A DNA stretch of 64,000 nt, taken from the NCBI GenBank assembly GCA_946807835.1, contig OX327699.1:18216014-18280013 (forward strand). The letters run 5' to 3'. Shown in pieces: positions 49,578 through 61,620 of the stretch. Under the pieces are notes generated by a model. It did no database searches. It was not told the origin of the DNA and worked only from the letters and a program-made list of their open reading frames with translations. The position numbers and the translations under genes were made by a program. Position 1 is the first letter of the stretch. Each line of letters starts with the position of its first letter. The DNA comes from Ailanthus altissimus. Its lineage: Eukaryota; Streptophyta; Magnoliopsida; Sapindales; Simaroubaceae.

Positions 49578-49592
49578 TGGTATCAAAGCAGG
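49578..49592 (+). other. Primer binding site (Met-tRNA type)
   Basis: TGGTATCAAAGCAGG directly after the 5' LTR, one base off the initiator Met-tRNA complement TGGTATCAGAGC. Confidence 0.8.
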
Positions 49593-49594
49593 AA

Positions 49595-50515
49595 ATGGCT
49601 AATAGTACTACAGCCAATCACGATCAAATGAGGTGATATGTTCTTGGATCTCAGCTAAATAATCTGGCCATAAGTCAGTCAAGCTCTTTCAACTTCACCA
49701 GTTCACTCAAGCTTGATCACAACAACTTTTTGTTCTGGAAGTCATAGGTCTTGGCATCTGCCAGAGGTAATGATCTGGATGATCTATTGACAAGAGTTAA
49801 GGTTTGTCCAAATCGATTCTTGAATCAATCAAGAAATAATTCAGAAAACTTGCATTGCATCAATCCAAAATACTAGATCTGGATCAAATAAGATGCGCTG
49901 TTGATGAGTTGGTTATTTTCTTTGATGAATGAAGTTGTGCTAAGTTTTGTAATACATTGCAAGACCTCAGCTGAGATTTGAAAGCATTTGGAGAAAATGT
50001 TTGATAGTCAATCTGTTGCAAGACTTGAACAATTGAGAGCATAGCTTCAAACTTTGAGGAAAGGTTCATGATCAGTAAATGAGTACTATGGCAAATTAAA
50101 GAGTATTGCTGATAACTTAGCATTGGTAGGAAAACCTATACCTGAATAGAATTTGGTCACTTATCTACTTGCAGGCCTTGGATCTAAATATGATCCAGTG
50201 GCAGTGCTAGTTTCAGCTAAAGCAAATGAGTTAACATTAACTAAAATATATGCTATTATGCTAAGTCAAGAAAGCAGAATTGAGTTAACAAACTCAGCAA
50301 ATAGAGGTTTTATGAGTGTTTATCTAACTCATGCTGGCTTCAAACAGAAGTTTAAAGGAAACTTTGCAAGGAAACAAATTGCTGGAGGAAACAATCAAAA
50401 TCACCATCCTTTTACTGGCAGAGGAAAAGGCAAACAAGGCTTTCAAGGTAGAAGGAAGTCCAAAATTGTTTGTCAGATTTGTTTCAAAATAGGCCATAGA
50501 GCTCTTAAATGATGG
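49595..50515 (+). pseudogene. Copia gag remnant with broken zinc knuckle
   Basis: Begins MANSTT at 49595, followed by scattered stops. A long open part (50153-50512) holds the gag core and a basic region. The CxxCxxxxGHxxxxC knuckle reads CQICFKIGHRALK and then TGA where the last Cys (TGC) belongs, a single-base change to a stop. Confidence 0.8.
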
Positions 50516-50626
50516 AACCGTTTCAATGAAGATTTTGAACCTCCTGTACAACTTAACAACAACACACAAGCTGAAGCTTATGTTACTGCACAGGCTCCTG
50601 TACTAGAAGACAATGATGACCATGCT

Positions 50627-50905
50627 TGGTATCTTGACAGTGGTGCTACCAATCATGTGTCAAATAGCACCAATAATATGGCATCTAGATCTGACTACAA
50701 AGGTAAAGAAAATTTACTTGTTAGTAATGGACAAGCATTAACAATAAAGAATATTGGTACTTGTATCTTGTATACATTAGATAAGAAACAACATATAGTC
50801 TTATACAATGTGTTGCATGTTCCAAGTATAACCAAAAACTTAATAAGTATTTTTAAGCTCACATTTGAAAATGACCTGACCATTTTGTTTGAAAATAATT
50901 ATTAT
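50627..50905 (+). pseudogene. Copia protease region, interrupted by a solo LTR
   Basis: WYLDSGATNHVSN carries the catalytic DSGA motif. The frame runs to the solo LTR inserted at 50906 and continues after it from 53091. Confidence 0.85.
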
Positions 50906-53085
50906 TGTTAGGGTATGTGCTTACGCGCCATCCCAGTTTGTATGAATATTTAGTTTGTAATATTTATACAATGCATATTTTATTAAATCGCTAATAACTT
51001 TTATTAAATGGTAATTAAGCTTGTAACATTATAGACATGATATGATCTGAATAAGTTCATATCTGGTTTAAAGAATTTTAGACCAGCGCTAAGAGTTAGC
51101 AAACCTGATAATTATAAATGCTAAAAGTTAGCAGGTTATAAAAGCCAGCGAGATCTAAAGAGTTAGAACTTAATCAATAGTGTCACAAAGACCTCAGAAT
51201 CTACTATTAATGACATAGTTGCAAAGAGTTGCAATAAAGGCTAAGAAATGTCATTATGGAAGTATCTTCTCAAATAAAGAGTTCCTGATCTACGTTCACC
51301 AATGAGGGTCTATCGGTGATACACATAGATTAGTGTATGTCTATATCTGTATTGTACAGATGGTTATTCTTAGTTAACCATGAGCTTGGTTGAAGTTCAT
51401 ATAGACATACAGGTATTCAGTTAGGACTGGATACTGAACAGACTCAAGAGGACCCCAATAGACATCCTATGAAACCGTCAAAGGAAGTTCCTCTCGAGTT
51501 GAGTAGTATTTGTGGTCCTTCGACCTGAGCACCACGGTGAACTTATGGGAGATTCATCATACTTTGGTTCCACATATGTCAGAGACCTTTCATGGTCTGA
51601 CCGCTACGTGTCGCTGGGTATGGTCCGATGCTCATGGAGTTCGGTGTGCGTAGATATGGGATCCGCCAGCTCACATAGATGGGTTGTATATCCGAACTTC
51701 GAGATTGTATCTTGTAAAGTCTTATGACCGTAAGCAATCAACCTGGGAAAGGAGTTTCCTGCAGGTTCGAACATTATAGCAAAAGTGTTTGCGTAAATTA
51801 TTCATAAAGATACGAATCTGAAGATAATAAAGCAATTGATGAAATTATCGGGATTTGACGGTAATGATCTATATCTCGTTCATCCTAGATATAATGACGG
51901 AAGGATTATACGAATATGGAGTAACCTCAACATGTATGGTCTAAAGCGCTAATTTGTAATATCCGTAACGTGTGCGTGGGGCATCGTTCACGGACTTGTG
52001 GAATAGTTTCATTTGATGAATCGGGCATGGACCTAGGGAGTCCCAATATAAAATGTACTCTTTGAGCACTTGGGCAGCGTTCCATATTGAATAGTTCAAT
52101 ACAGTAAAATCCAGCAATTTACTAAGGTTACGTTAACTAAAGTATATGGTCAGATGGTGGGACCCACTTTAGGTTAACTTGGTAACCGAGTAAGGACATA
52201 ATTGTAATTTCACTTGATAATTATTTAATTGTTAAAAAATTCAAATAAATATTTATTTATTTAATTATTGAATAAATAATTTAAGTTTAACTAAGGTTAA
52301 GAGTTAACTATTTAATTAAGTTAGATTAACTATACTTAATGGTTAAGTAAAAGTTAACCTAACTATGGTTAAGTTAGTTAACTATGGTTAAAATATTTAA
52401 ATATTCTTTTAATGAACTAGAGTTAAGTGTTAACTATAGTTAGAATATTTAAATATTAGTTTAACCTAACTAAAGTTAAGAGTTAACTATGATTAGGTTA
52501 GATTAAATTCAAATTGAAATTAAGTGAAATTAAGTGTTATGAAATGAAATTAAATTCATTTATATAAATAAGACAAATGTAAATTAAATTGAAGAAGTTT
52601 TTTTAATTTTATTTTGCAAAAATTAGGTTAGCCATTTTACAAAGAGAGAAAAGAGAAATTGTCTTCTAATTAATGGATTCAAGAGTTGAATTCATTATTT
52701 TCTTTTAAGGCATAAAACCAATTTAGCAAAATAGATTTTTGATTAATTGATTAAGTGTTAATCAAAAGAAAAAATCAAGAACACAAGTTTAAGTAGTTAA
52801 ACATCTGTTGGATCAAAGGCTGTCATTCTAGATAATCAAACTCACCATTGTTGATTACTAAAATTGATCAAATACAACATTTTGGTGGACTTCAACAATC
52901 TCCATCCAAAGACTTCAAGGGTTATTCCTCAATTTCGTTTATGTTAATTCCATTAATATATTTTTGATTGTGTTTACTGCAATGTTTTAAGCTTCCGCTG
53001 CTTCATTATATGTATGAGATATGTATAAATTGTGATTAAACACAAGACCTACATATATACACCCTAGAATGGACAACTCCCAACA
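50906..53085 (+). mobile_element. Solo LTR inserted in the copia element
   Basis: A 2180-bp unit TGTTAGGG...CTCCCAACA with perfect ATTAT duplications (50901-50905 and 53086-53090). Removing it and one duplication brings the host frame back into register across the site. It is related to the LTRs at 18.1-20.8, 26.1-28.4 and 28.6-30.9 kb (shared ACCGCTACGTGTCGCTGG-like and CATGGAGT phrases). It has no coding capacity. Confidence 0.92.
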
Positions 53086-53090
53086 ATTAT

Positions 53091-54270
53091 GTTATAAAGG
53101 ACATGAAGGGAAAACCTCTACTCAAAGGGGTTGCTAGAGGAGGATTGTATCAGCTCATCAGTTTTTCTGGAAACAAGACAGTACTTTCTGCAAGTCTCAG
53201 TTCTCGAAACACTCAATTCGTCTCTTTGTTTGCTCAATGTGGTATAAATAAAATTTGTGATAAGTCACAAATTGTTGAGTCAAACATACAAAAATCTATA
53301 CATAATGTCCAAAACTCAAGCTGTACTGGTTCAAGTAAAACCTTTGATATTTTGCATAACAGATTTGGCCATCCAAATCTGGAAGTTCTGAAGAAAATCA
53401 CTGCAACTTGTAAACTTGACATAACATTCAATAAGAAATCTTCTTCAAGCATTTGTGGTGCCTGTCAAATGGGAAAAAGTCATCTGTTGCATTATGGTAT
53501 GTCTAGAACAAAGACCAGTAATGCCTTAGAGCTAATACACACTGACTTATGAGGACCAGCCTCTGTAATGTCAGGAGATGGATATAGATACTATACTAGT
53601 TTTATTAATGATTACACAAGATTTGTTTGGGTTTATCCTTTAGCCTTTAAGTCTCAATTGGTAGATGTTTTTAAATACTTTCATACACATGTAGAGAAGT
53701 TGTTAGATAGAAAAATCAAAATCTTACAATCTGACCATGGAGAGGAATTTAGGATACTAACCAAAATTCTTGAAACACAAGGGATACAGCATAAGTTTTC
53801 TTGCCCTTATACACATCACCAAAATAGAATGGTAAAAAGGAAACATAAGCACATTATGGAGACTGGTCTAAGCTTGCTTGTTTAGTGTAAAATGCCATTG
53901 TCATATTGGTGGGATGCATTCTCTACTGCTACCTTTCTTATCAATAGAATGCCCTTGGCTGTGTTACAGTTTACATCACCCTTTGAACTCCTGTTTAAAC
54001 AAAAACCAGATTACACCTTCATGAGAGTTTTTGGGTGTACTTGTTATCCCTACTTAAAACCCTATCAAAAACATAAACTAAGTCTTCGCAGTGAAAAATG
54101 TGTCTTTATATGGTATAGTTATCAGCATAAGGGTTATAAGTGTATGACTTCTAAAGGTAGAGTATATGTTTCTAGACATGTGGTCTTTGATGAGATGGAT
54201 TTTCCTTTTGTAAATGATCATAATTTCCAATCTAATGGTTATGTATCTTGCAATTTTGATAACGTTTGAA
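53091..54270 (+). pseudogene. Copia pre-integrase and integrase remnant
   Basis: Open stretches 53103-53552, 53568-53885 and 53892-54269 are separated by single stops. Features include the pre-integrase HNRFGHPNLEVL, the Cys pair CGACQMGKSH, LIHTDL, INDYTRFVWVY, the LQSDHGEEF catalytic segment, and the downstream RVFGCTCYPYLKPY. Several breaks sit where Trp or Gln codons would be expected. Confidence 0.85.
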
Positions 54271-54599
54271 ATATGTTTTCATCCAGTGCAAATACTTTTC
54301 AACCACTATCCTTATGTCCAACTGATCATGTTGATACAGTTCCTAATAACAGCCCACTTGAATATCATAACACTAACATACACACATCTTCAGTAGAATT
54401 CCACACAAACACAAATGATAGTACACATGACACAGAACCATCTCGTTCTGAAACACAACCACATCACTCACCACATAATTCTAGTGTTGAGCAAGACTAA
54501 GCACAAAATGTTCATCCAATGCTTACCAGGTCCAAGAATGGAATTTTCAAGCCTAAAATTTATACTGTCAGAACACAAACAGTAAAAGATGCTCTACCA

Positions 54600-56123
54600 G
54601 AGACAGTGTCCTAAGCATTACTAGTACCAACATGGAAAAGAGCTATGACAGAAGAATTTGAAGCTTTGATGAGAAACAACACATGGAGTTTGGTACCCAG
54701 GAATAAACATCAGAAGGTTATAGGCAATAAATGAGTATTCAAAATAAAAAGAAATGCCAATGGAAGCATTGCTAGATACAAAGCTAAGTTGGTAACTAAA
54801 GGATTTAATTAAACACCAGAAATAGATTACACAAACTTTCAGCCCAGTTGTTAAATCCAGCACCATCAGAGTCATTCTGAGCTTGGCAGCGACTAAAAAT
54901 TGGTCTATAAGAGAGGTTGATGTAAATAACGCCTTTCTAAATAGAGACTTAAGTGAAGCTGTCTATATGACACAACCAATTAGGTTTATTGATCAAAGTA
55001 AACCAAGTTATGTGTGTAAGCTACATAGAGCTCTTTATGGCTTGAAACAAGCCCCAATGGCCTAGTTCGAAAAGTTTAAAACAACCTTACTTCATTGGGG
55101 ATTTCATAATTTAAGATCAGATATCTCAGTTTTCTTTTAAAAAATTCAAGGTCATATTATCATCATGCTTGTATATGTTGATGATATTATCATGACAGGA
55201 GACAATACTGAATTAATGCAAAGTTTTATAACTAAGCTCAACAAAGAATTTGCTCTCAAAGAGCTTTGAGAGCTTAGTTACTTCTTAGGTATTGAAGTCA
55301 CCAAGATAGGCTAATCACTGCATTTGTCACAACATAGATACATTTCAGACCTGGTGCTTAAAACAAATATGAATACAGCCAATTCCAGTCCTACCCCAAT
55401 AAGTACTGGCATTAAGTTGCTGCACAAGTCACATGAGCGATTTCCAGATGTTACACTCTATGAGTATTATTAGGGCACTTTAATATGTGATATTAACAAG
55501 GCTAGAAATTTTCTTCTCTATGAATAAGTTAAGTCAGTTTTTAACTTGTCCAACATACACTCACTGGTCTTGCTGTATAAGGTTGCTCAGATATCTCCAA
55601 GGCACTAAGGACATTAGCTTGATTTTTATCCTAGCAAGCATCTTGAGTTAATAGCCTATACGGATACTGATTGGGCCTGCGATGAAACTGACAGGAAGTC
55701 TATTGGAGGTTTTTGTGTCTTTCTAGCAGGCAATCTGGTATCCTGGAGTTCAAGGAAGCAGAAGGTTGTGTACAAGTCCAGCACTGAGTCAGAATACCAT
55801 ACCTTAGCTCATGTTACAGTTGAGATTTTTTGAATTACTTCTTTGTTCTCTGAACTTGGTATCCGCTTACATAAAACTTCTGTCATCGTGCGATAATCAA
55901 AGAGCTATTGCTCTTACTGTAAATATCACAGTTGTACAAAGCATATTGAAGTGGATAACCACTTCGTTCGTGACAAAGTTCTATCTCATGAAATGGGCAT
56001 ATGGTATATTCCTTCTGAAGAGCAGATAACAGATCTTTTCACTAAAGCTCTTCCAATTTCCAAGTTTACGTTCCTTGCTTCCAAACTCAAACTCACCTCC
56101 CGGTGCTTGAATTTGAGGGAGGA
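54600..56123 (+). pseudogene. Copia reverse transcriptase and RNase H remnant
   Basis: Segments in order: W.LVPR near 54690; WSIREVDVNNAFLNRDL (54901), LYGLKQAP (55033), LVYVDDIIMTG (55168-55200), the RNase H AYTDTDWACD start (55653), and KSSTESEYH (55776). Frames change and stops interrupt, so it is inactive. Confidence 0.85.
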
Positions 56124-56445
56124 TAACAACAAGAACATACAAGCAGCTGCTGACGTGGATGAAGAGAGCTGCTGGCGTGGATATAGATATTTATTTATAG
56201 TGTAACAAACTTCAACTGTGTAACGAACTTCAACCAAACTCCTTAATTCAGCCTTTAGAAGACTCTAGATTGATTAGCCACTATAAATACTTGTAATTCA
56301 GATCATTGTATGTTGTTCAAGCAAGAAAGTATATTTAGTAAAAAAACTAGAGGCAAAGAAATCCTTTCTCTTAGCCCTATTTGTTTTTCCTTCTTGCATG
56401 TTCCCTCATTTTCTCAGAAAACATCAAAACCTCAGTTTTCCCTCT
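56124..56445 (+). repeat. 3' LTR of the copia element
   Basis: TAACAACAAGAAC...TTTTCCCTCT, preceded by the polypurine tract TTGAGGGAGGA and followed by the CTTCC duplication. Confidence 0.85.
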
Positions 56446-56450
56446 CTTCC

Positions 56451-57270
56451 GACCTTCTATTAAGGGTTTCCTATAAAATTTACAATTATAATTTTTTTCC
56501 CCTCAAAATCCAATGGTCACTTTACTCTCTCCAAATCGCCCAAGTTGCTAATGTAACTATAATAATTAAAAAGAGTGTCCTACTGTTGCCGCATTTTTTC
56601 ATTCCTGAGAGGCTGAGATGTCTTAAAAGCAAAAGAATGATCAGTTGAAAACCCAGAGTCACAAGATAGAAATTGACATTAAGAACTCAGAAATTTGTGT
56701 TCTTCAATCTCTAGGTTCCTTTCTTTGATTCATTTTTCTTCACCGCCATTGACTAATAATTCTTCATAGTTAAGGTATACTCTAGTATCACTTCTCAAAT
56801 GAATCGTACCGATATGTCTGCCTAAATTTACATTTTAAGTTATCAGCACTATATCATTGCGAATAATATTACTGCATTTCCTTGTTATTACTATATTTTG
56901 AGTTACTGTATAACTGCAGCTCCCCACGTAAAGCTATAGGGAAGAAATTTAACAACTATCATCAAAGAGTACTTAATTAATTGGTGTCACTTATCTGATT
57001 CACATTTCAATAACAGAGCGGTATTCTTAAAATGTGTGTGCCTAACAATCTGACCTAGGAAAACAAGATCTTCCACGAGTTCATTAGCTAGGTTAGCTAG
57101 TAAGCACCAACTTTCATCAATTATTCAACCTTCTCTATTGTAGGTTTTCCTTTATTTTTCTTTTTTCCAATTCAATATTTGCGTTCTTTTTGGACTGCAT
57201 TGATTCCATAATTATTATTATAATTATTACTACAATTATTAAACTGTTTGATGTGAAATTGTTAATAACA
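56451..57270. other. Intergenic, no gene seen
   Basis: Continues the pre-insertion sequence interrupted at 49227. No coding frame was found. Confidence 0.45.
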
Positions 57271-58090
57271 TCTATTATTAGAGTTTTGATGATTCAACAA
57301 TCTTATTTAGATAAGAATTATAAAGAATATTAAAAAGAAAAGTTACAAAAAGTCTAAAATATATAAGACACAAATGAAAAAGTTTAGGACGTATGGGGCA
57401 CGAAAGGTGAAACAAAACAAGACTCGAAGACTCAAAAGGAGAAGAAAAATGCGAGGACTAAAATTCCAAGCCCCAACGCCAGGGCCGTAGCGCTGTGACG
57501 ATAGAAACCCGTAGGTACGGTGCCGCAACGTTAGATTGAATTCATGTCAGCGCCAGAGCGAAAAAAAGTTCGTTTTGACTTTGGACTTTTGAGTTTTAAG
57601 AAGTTTTTTACTTTCAAAATACATGGACTCTTATTCAAATTAGGATTAGGGTTAGTAGGCACGAAATAACCCCTATATAAACCGTTGTAAACTCTTTAGT
57701 TTGAAATCAAACATTAAGATAGACTATAAGAGAGGAAAAAACTACGTAGACACTAAGTATTTGTGTGCACTAGAGTACAACCATTGTTTAAGTATTCATT
57801 GTTCGTAAGAGAGTAATGATATACTAAACATTAGATCCTTTTGACAGTTCTTTATTGTGTTTTTTTATAAATTCTCTAGGGAGTTAACAAGACAGGTTAG
57901 GATCTTTGGATTCACAGTAGACATAGGCAATTAGTCGAATCACGTAAGTGATTGTGTTGTACTCTTATTTATTTACTTTACATTCTTACTATTTTTACTT
58001 AATATCTTAATTATTCCGCTGCTTAAAGAAATTAGAGTTCAATGTTGAACTTAATTAAATTCTTCGCTTAAACCTAATTTCACAAGAAAA
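57271..58090 (+). repeat. Possible LTR or other repeat remnant
   Basis: Contains a TATA-like CCTATATAAACC (about 57671) downstream of a region with GC-rich phrases (AACGCCAGGGCCGTAGCGCT). It is non-coding with promoter-like order and resembles a decayed LTR. No second copy is in the window. Confidence 0.3.
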
Positions 58091-58104
58091 ATAATTATTC
58101 CTCC

Positions 58105-58107
<3 letters not shown>

Positions 58108-58143
<36 letters not shown>
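58108..58143. repeat. (TA)n microsatellite
   Basis: An uninterrupted TA run. A second lies at about 58219-58243 and an interrupted third at about 58831-58866. Confidence 0.9.
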
Positions 58144-58144
<1 letters not shown>

Positions 58145-61000
58145 CCTCCTAAAGAACCAAAGGACAGGAAAACAGCACGAATTTATATATATTATGCATT
58201 AATCCCTGCAAACATTAATATATATATATATATATATATATAAATTAAGGAAGAATTAAACTTGTATTCTCATTTCTACATGGTTTTTTTTTTCCGAAGC
58301 TTTTTGGTTTTCAAACTTGAAATGCAATAATATAAGTCATGGCCAATGGATCTCCATTACTTATTGGTTTCAACCAATACGTCTTCCGATTATATTGGTT
58401 CAATAACATATGTATAGTCCTGTAGAATTATTATATATATTTGAATAGATAATAACGAAAATGAGTTGACACCTTTTATAAAGAGTTAAAGAAATATAAA
58501 ATGCTGTAATTAAAAGAAGCATTAATTAGTTGAATTATTTGAAATTCGTATATGGTAAGCTCAATGCATGATATAATTATCATACATCTCACAAATAGTC
58601 TGTATTAAATTCGCATAAGTTGCATTATGCACGCAAATATGAATTCAGAATTATGTTCTTTTATCAACAGTACTTATAATCATAATATCTGTTTTTGTAA
58701 TTGGTATTCCCGTTGCAAAAATCAACTTGAAATGGTTTCAGCTTGATAGCATCACATTTGATATCAAAAGACCTATAGATGCCTTTGTTTACTGATGTTT
58801 TTGAGAAGGTCAAAAAGATCTTTCAGCTGAATATATATATATATATATATATAGATATATATATATGATAGTTTATTACAGTTGTAATGATTATAAATTA
58901 ATGTATTTGTGTTGACAGTGGATTGTTTGGTAAGCGATGGTCATGATCTTTTAGAATTCGTTAACATTAATTCAGAAACATATATAATTACAGAGAATTG
59001 CAGGAGTAGTGGAGTATTCATCAACTTGCAACTTTATATAAACAATAATTCCTTAGCCCTTGCCCTTGTCAGTAAAGCTTCAATAATATAGGGTGTCTGC
59101 ATGCAAATTCATGGCACTTTTGGTTGAGAATTAGTTCAATAATTAAACCACATTCTCTAATTTTTCTATTCATCCACCCAAAATGATCGTTCCTAAAGAA
59201 AAAAAATAGTCGTCAATATGAAGGAATCAATGTTAACTAGAATTCATTTAAAGATAATGGCACAGTTGAATTGAGAGTGGAAATTGTGTCCTAGTTGAAT
59301 TGAGAAGTGGGTCGCACTTAATCATATTTGTGATGATTCGTACTTAATCATATTTTAGGGTTTCAGTGCGTGATTCTGAAACCCTAAAATTTTAATACGA
59401 TAAAGAACTCTATTGGTTGCAGTCATCTTCATTTAAAATAATAGATGCAGACATATATAATCGAGCATATATACCAAGAAATATACCACAACGGCCCTTA
59501 AAAAGATGACAATAATCATAAACAATAAGATTATAACTAATTTGTTTTTGCAAAAAGTAGGAAGGAATATCCCTATCGTAGAAGAAACAGAGCAGAAGAG
59601 ACCTTCAGCCAAAAAACAAGATTTTAGTAGGCATGCACAATGACGATAATTAACACCAAAATCCAAAAGAATCCGAGATTAAGGCCCACGGCAAGGAGCC
59701 GCCCTGCCATGACAAATAACCAAACGACGACTTCTGTCATTCCTTTTCCATAATTATAATTAATCTCTTAACAGTAAATTAATCATCATACGAATTAATA
59801 ATAGGAATACGATTTTTTTTGTTTTTTTATTAAAAAAAGAAAGAAAAAATAGGATGATAATGACACTCACTAACATGAAAAATTCTTTCACTTTTGTCCT
59901 AGCTATAGACCTGACAATCCTCTTGTTATTTTATAATTATACATTGAAAAAACATTTAGTATGAAAATTGAGATAGAAAGCATATTACCGTTGGTGAGCT
60001 AAAAAGTTATATAGAGAATGACGGCAGTTCTTGGGATATGTTTTGCTAGCTATTTACTTGCTGATGCTGGTAATCAATTTGGCCAATTGCTCACCTCCCA
60101 CCACCCACAGAATTCATATTTCATAGAATGATATTTGATATTTTTTGAAAAAACAACTAAACCTAAAATAAACATATATACTGCAACTGTTGTCGGTGGT
60201 TTCCGACTTTCTTTTTACAATTTTATGTAGGAGAATGATGGGTGTTTAATTGGTTTAAATTTGTATCAAAATCTTCTATGATGATACCAGAGATTTATAT
60301 TGTTAACTCAAAAAATTAGTCTTTTGAACTAACAAATTTTAAATTTGTGTACTATAAATTTTTTATTGAGTTTTGATTCCTAATTAATCTGGAACAAGTT
60401 GAATTGGGCTGACTTGAGCTTTTTTTTTTTGCAACAGTGAATAGACAATGTTAGGTATTCGTCGGTAGTGGGTTCGGGAAGAACTCTCTTACGTTAAGTT
60501 AATAAGTTGAGTAAGTGGAAATGTTAATTTGTAGGTTTTTAGGGTGAGAAAATTATTACCTTTGATTATTGTAGCTTTACTTTTTTATAGTTGGCTTGCA
60601 ACTGATGTTTTATGTACATCCCCGAAAAGCCAAAACGAGAAATTAGGGTTTTATCCTTCGTAATTTATGACGAGCTCAGGGTTGGCGAAATTTGATTACT
60701 ATCCCTAAATTTTTTAGACTTTCCTATTCAATTGATGGTCAACCGAAGCTCCTTAAGTCACGGAATTATGAGTTAATGTGATGGATCCCATCTTGAGATC
60801 TTTAACATTTTTTCTTGTTGGGTAACGATCATATAAATTTTTTGAATCACGAGATGTGGTCTTTGAGCTTCTTGAAATTTACTGTGTACGGGTATAAGTA
60901 ATCAATGGTCTCCTCCGAGTCCAATTCTCGACTCCAAGCAAGTTTTTATTCAAAGTTTCATGAGTGAGTTGTCCCCTCCGAAGTATAGAGATATGGCCCA
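58144..61000. other. AT-rich intergenic DNA
   Basis: No supported gene. It includes (TA)n tracts and a perfect hairpin at 59352-59390. Short frames near 58909 and 59433 lack coding signs. Confidence 0.5.
59352..59390. repeat. Perfect 15-bp hairpin with telobox-like stem
   Basis: ATTTTAGGGTTTCAG, a 9-base loop TGCGTGATT, then CTGAAACCCTAAAAT. The stem contains AAACCCTAAA, the plant telobox-type motif. Confidence 0.85.
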
Positions 61001-61009
61001 CTTATGTTG

Positions 61010-61250
61010 GACTTGAGCTAGGCTCTTAGAGGAAGAACGAGAATCCTTTAATTTATAGCTTTTGACTTGTTTAAATTAAAAATTTAATTATTAGAGGTCT
61101 TAATTGGAGTAAGTTGGTGTTATATGGTGTCATGGTTAGTTCTTTGAAAGGGGAATAAAAATCTTTCAATTTTTAATTTTAACTTATTTAAATTAAAAAC
61201 TTAATTATTGAAAGTCATGATCAGAGTAGTTTAGTGTTATATGGTGCCCA
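61010..61250 (+). repeat. Two-unit tandem repeat, ~117-bp period
   Basis: GTGTTATATGGTG at about 61116 recurs at about 61233. The preceding 90 bp are also similar, including TTAAATTAAAAA.TTAATTATT in both. Confidence 0.65.
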
Positions 61251-61620
61251 CCGTAATGTCTCAAATCTCCCAAAACTAGTCAAGTTAAATCTATCGTTGC
61301 TGAACACATACATGATCTGAATTTCACTTATATTAAAACTCCGAGATTTGATTTATATTTCATAAAAAATAAATGTAGGTAAATGGAATCCCAGTAATGT
61401 ATTACAGAAACTGAACATGTTTAGGTTACTCTTTGATGTAACTTTTTTTTTAAAGTCTCCTTGATATTTGCACAATTGGAATCGATGGGCTAAGCTGTCA
61501 ACCATTTGGGCCCCAAATTTGGTTTCTTTTGGTTAGTCCAGAAGCATTGGGCTGAGTCCCATTTCCTTTCAAATGCTCCGTGCATCATCCTGTTAAACCC
61601 TAGAGAAAAAAGCTCAGGCG

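Larger units (their letters stand above)
49228..56445 (+). mobile_element. Decayed Ty1/copia retrotransposon hosting a solo LTR
   Basis: Short LTRs (49228-49576 and 56124-56445) lie between perfect CTTCC duplications (49223-49227 and 56446-56450). TGGTATCAAAGCAGG at 49578-49592 is the Met-tRNA primer site and TTGAGGGAGGA before 56124 is the polypurine tract. Domains occur in copia order: gag with zinc knuckle (49595-50515), protease (WYLDSGATNHVSN, 50627), pre-integrase (FGHPNLEVLKKI, 53363), integrase (FINDYTRFVWVYPL, 53602), reverse transcriptase (VDVNNAF at 54919, YVDDII at 55174) and RNase H (TDTDWACDETDRKS, 55659). Several in-frame stops exist. A 2.18-kb solo LTR lies between protease and pre-integrase. 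Confidence 0.92.
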
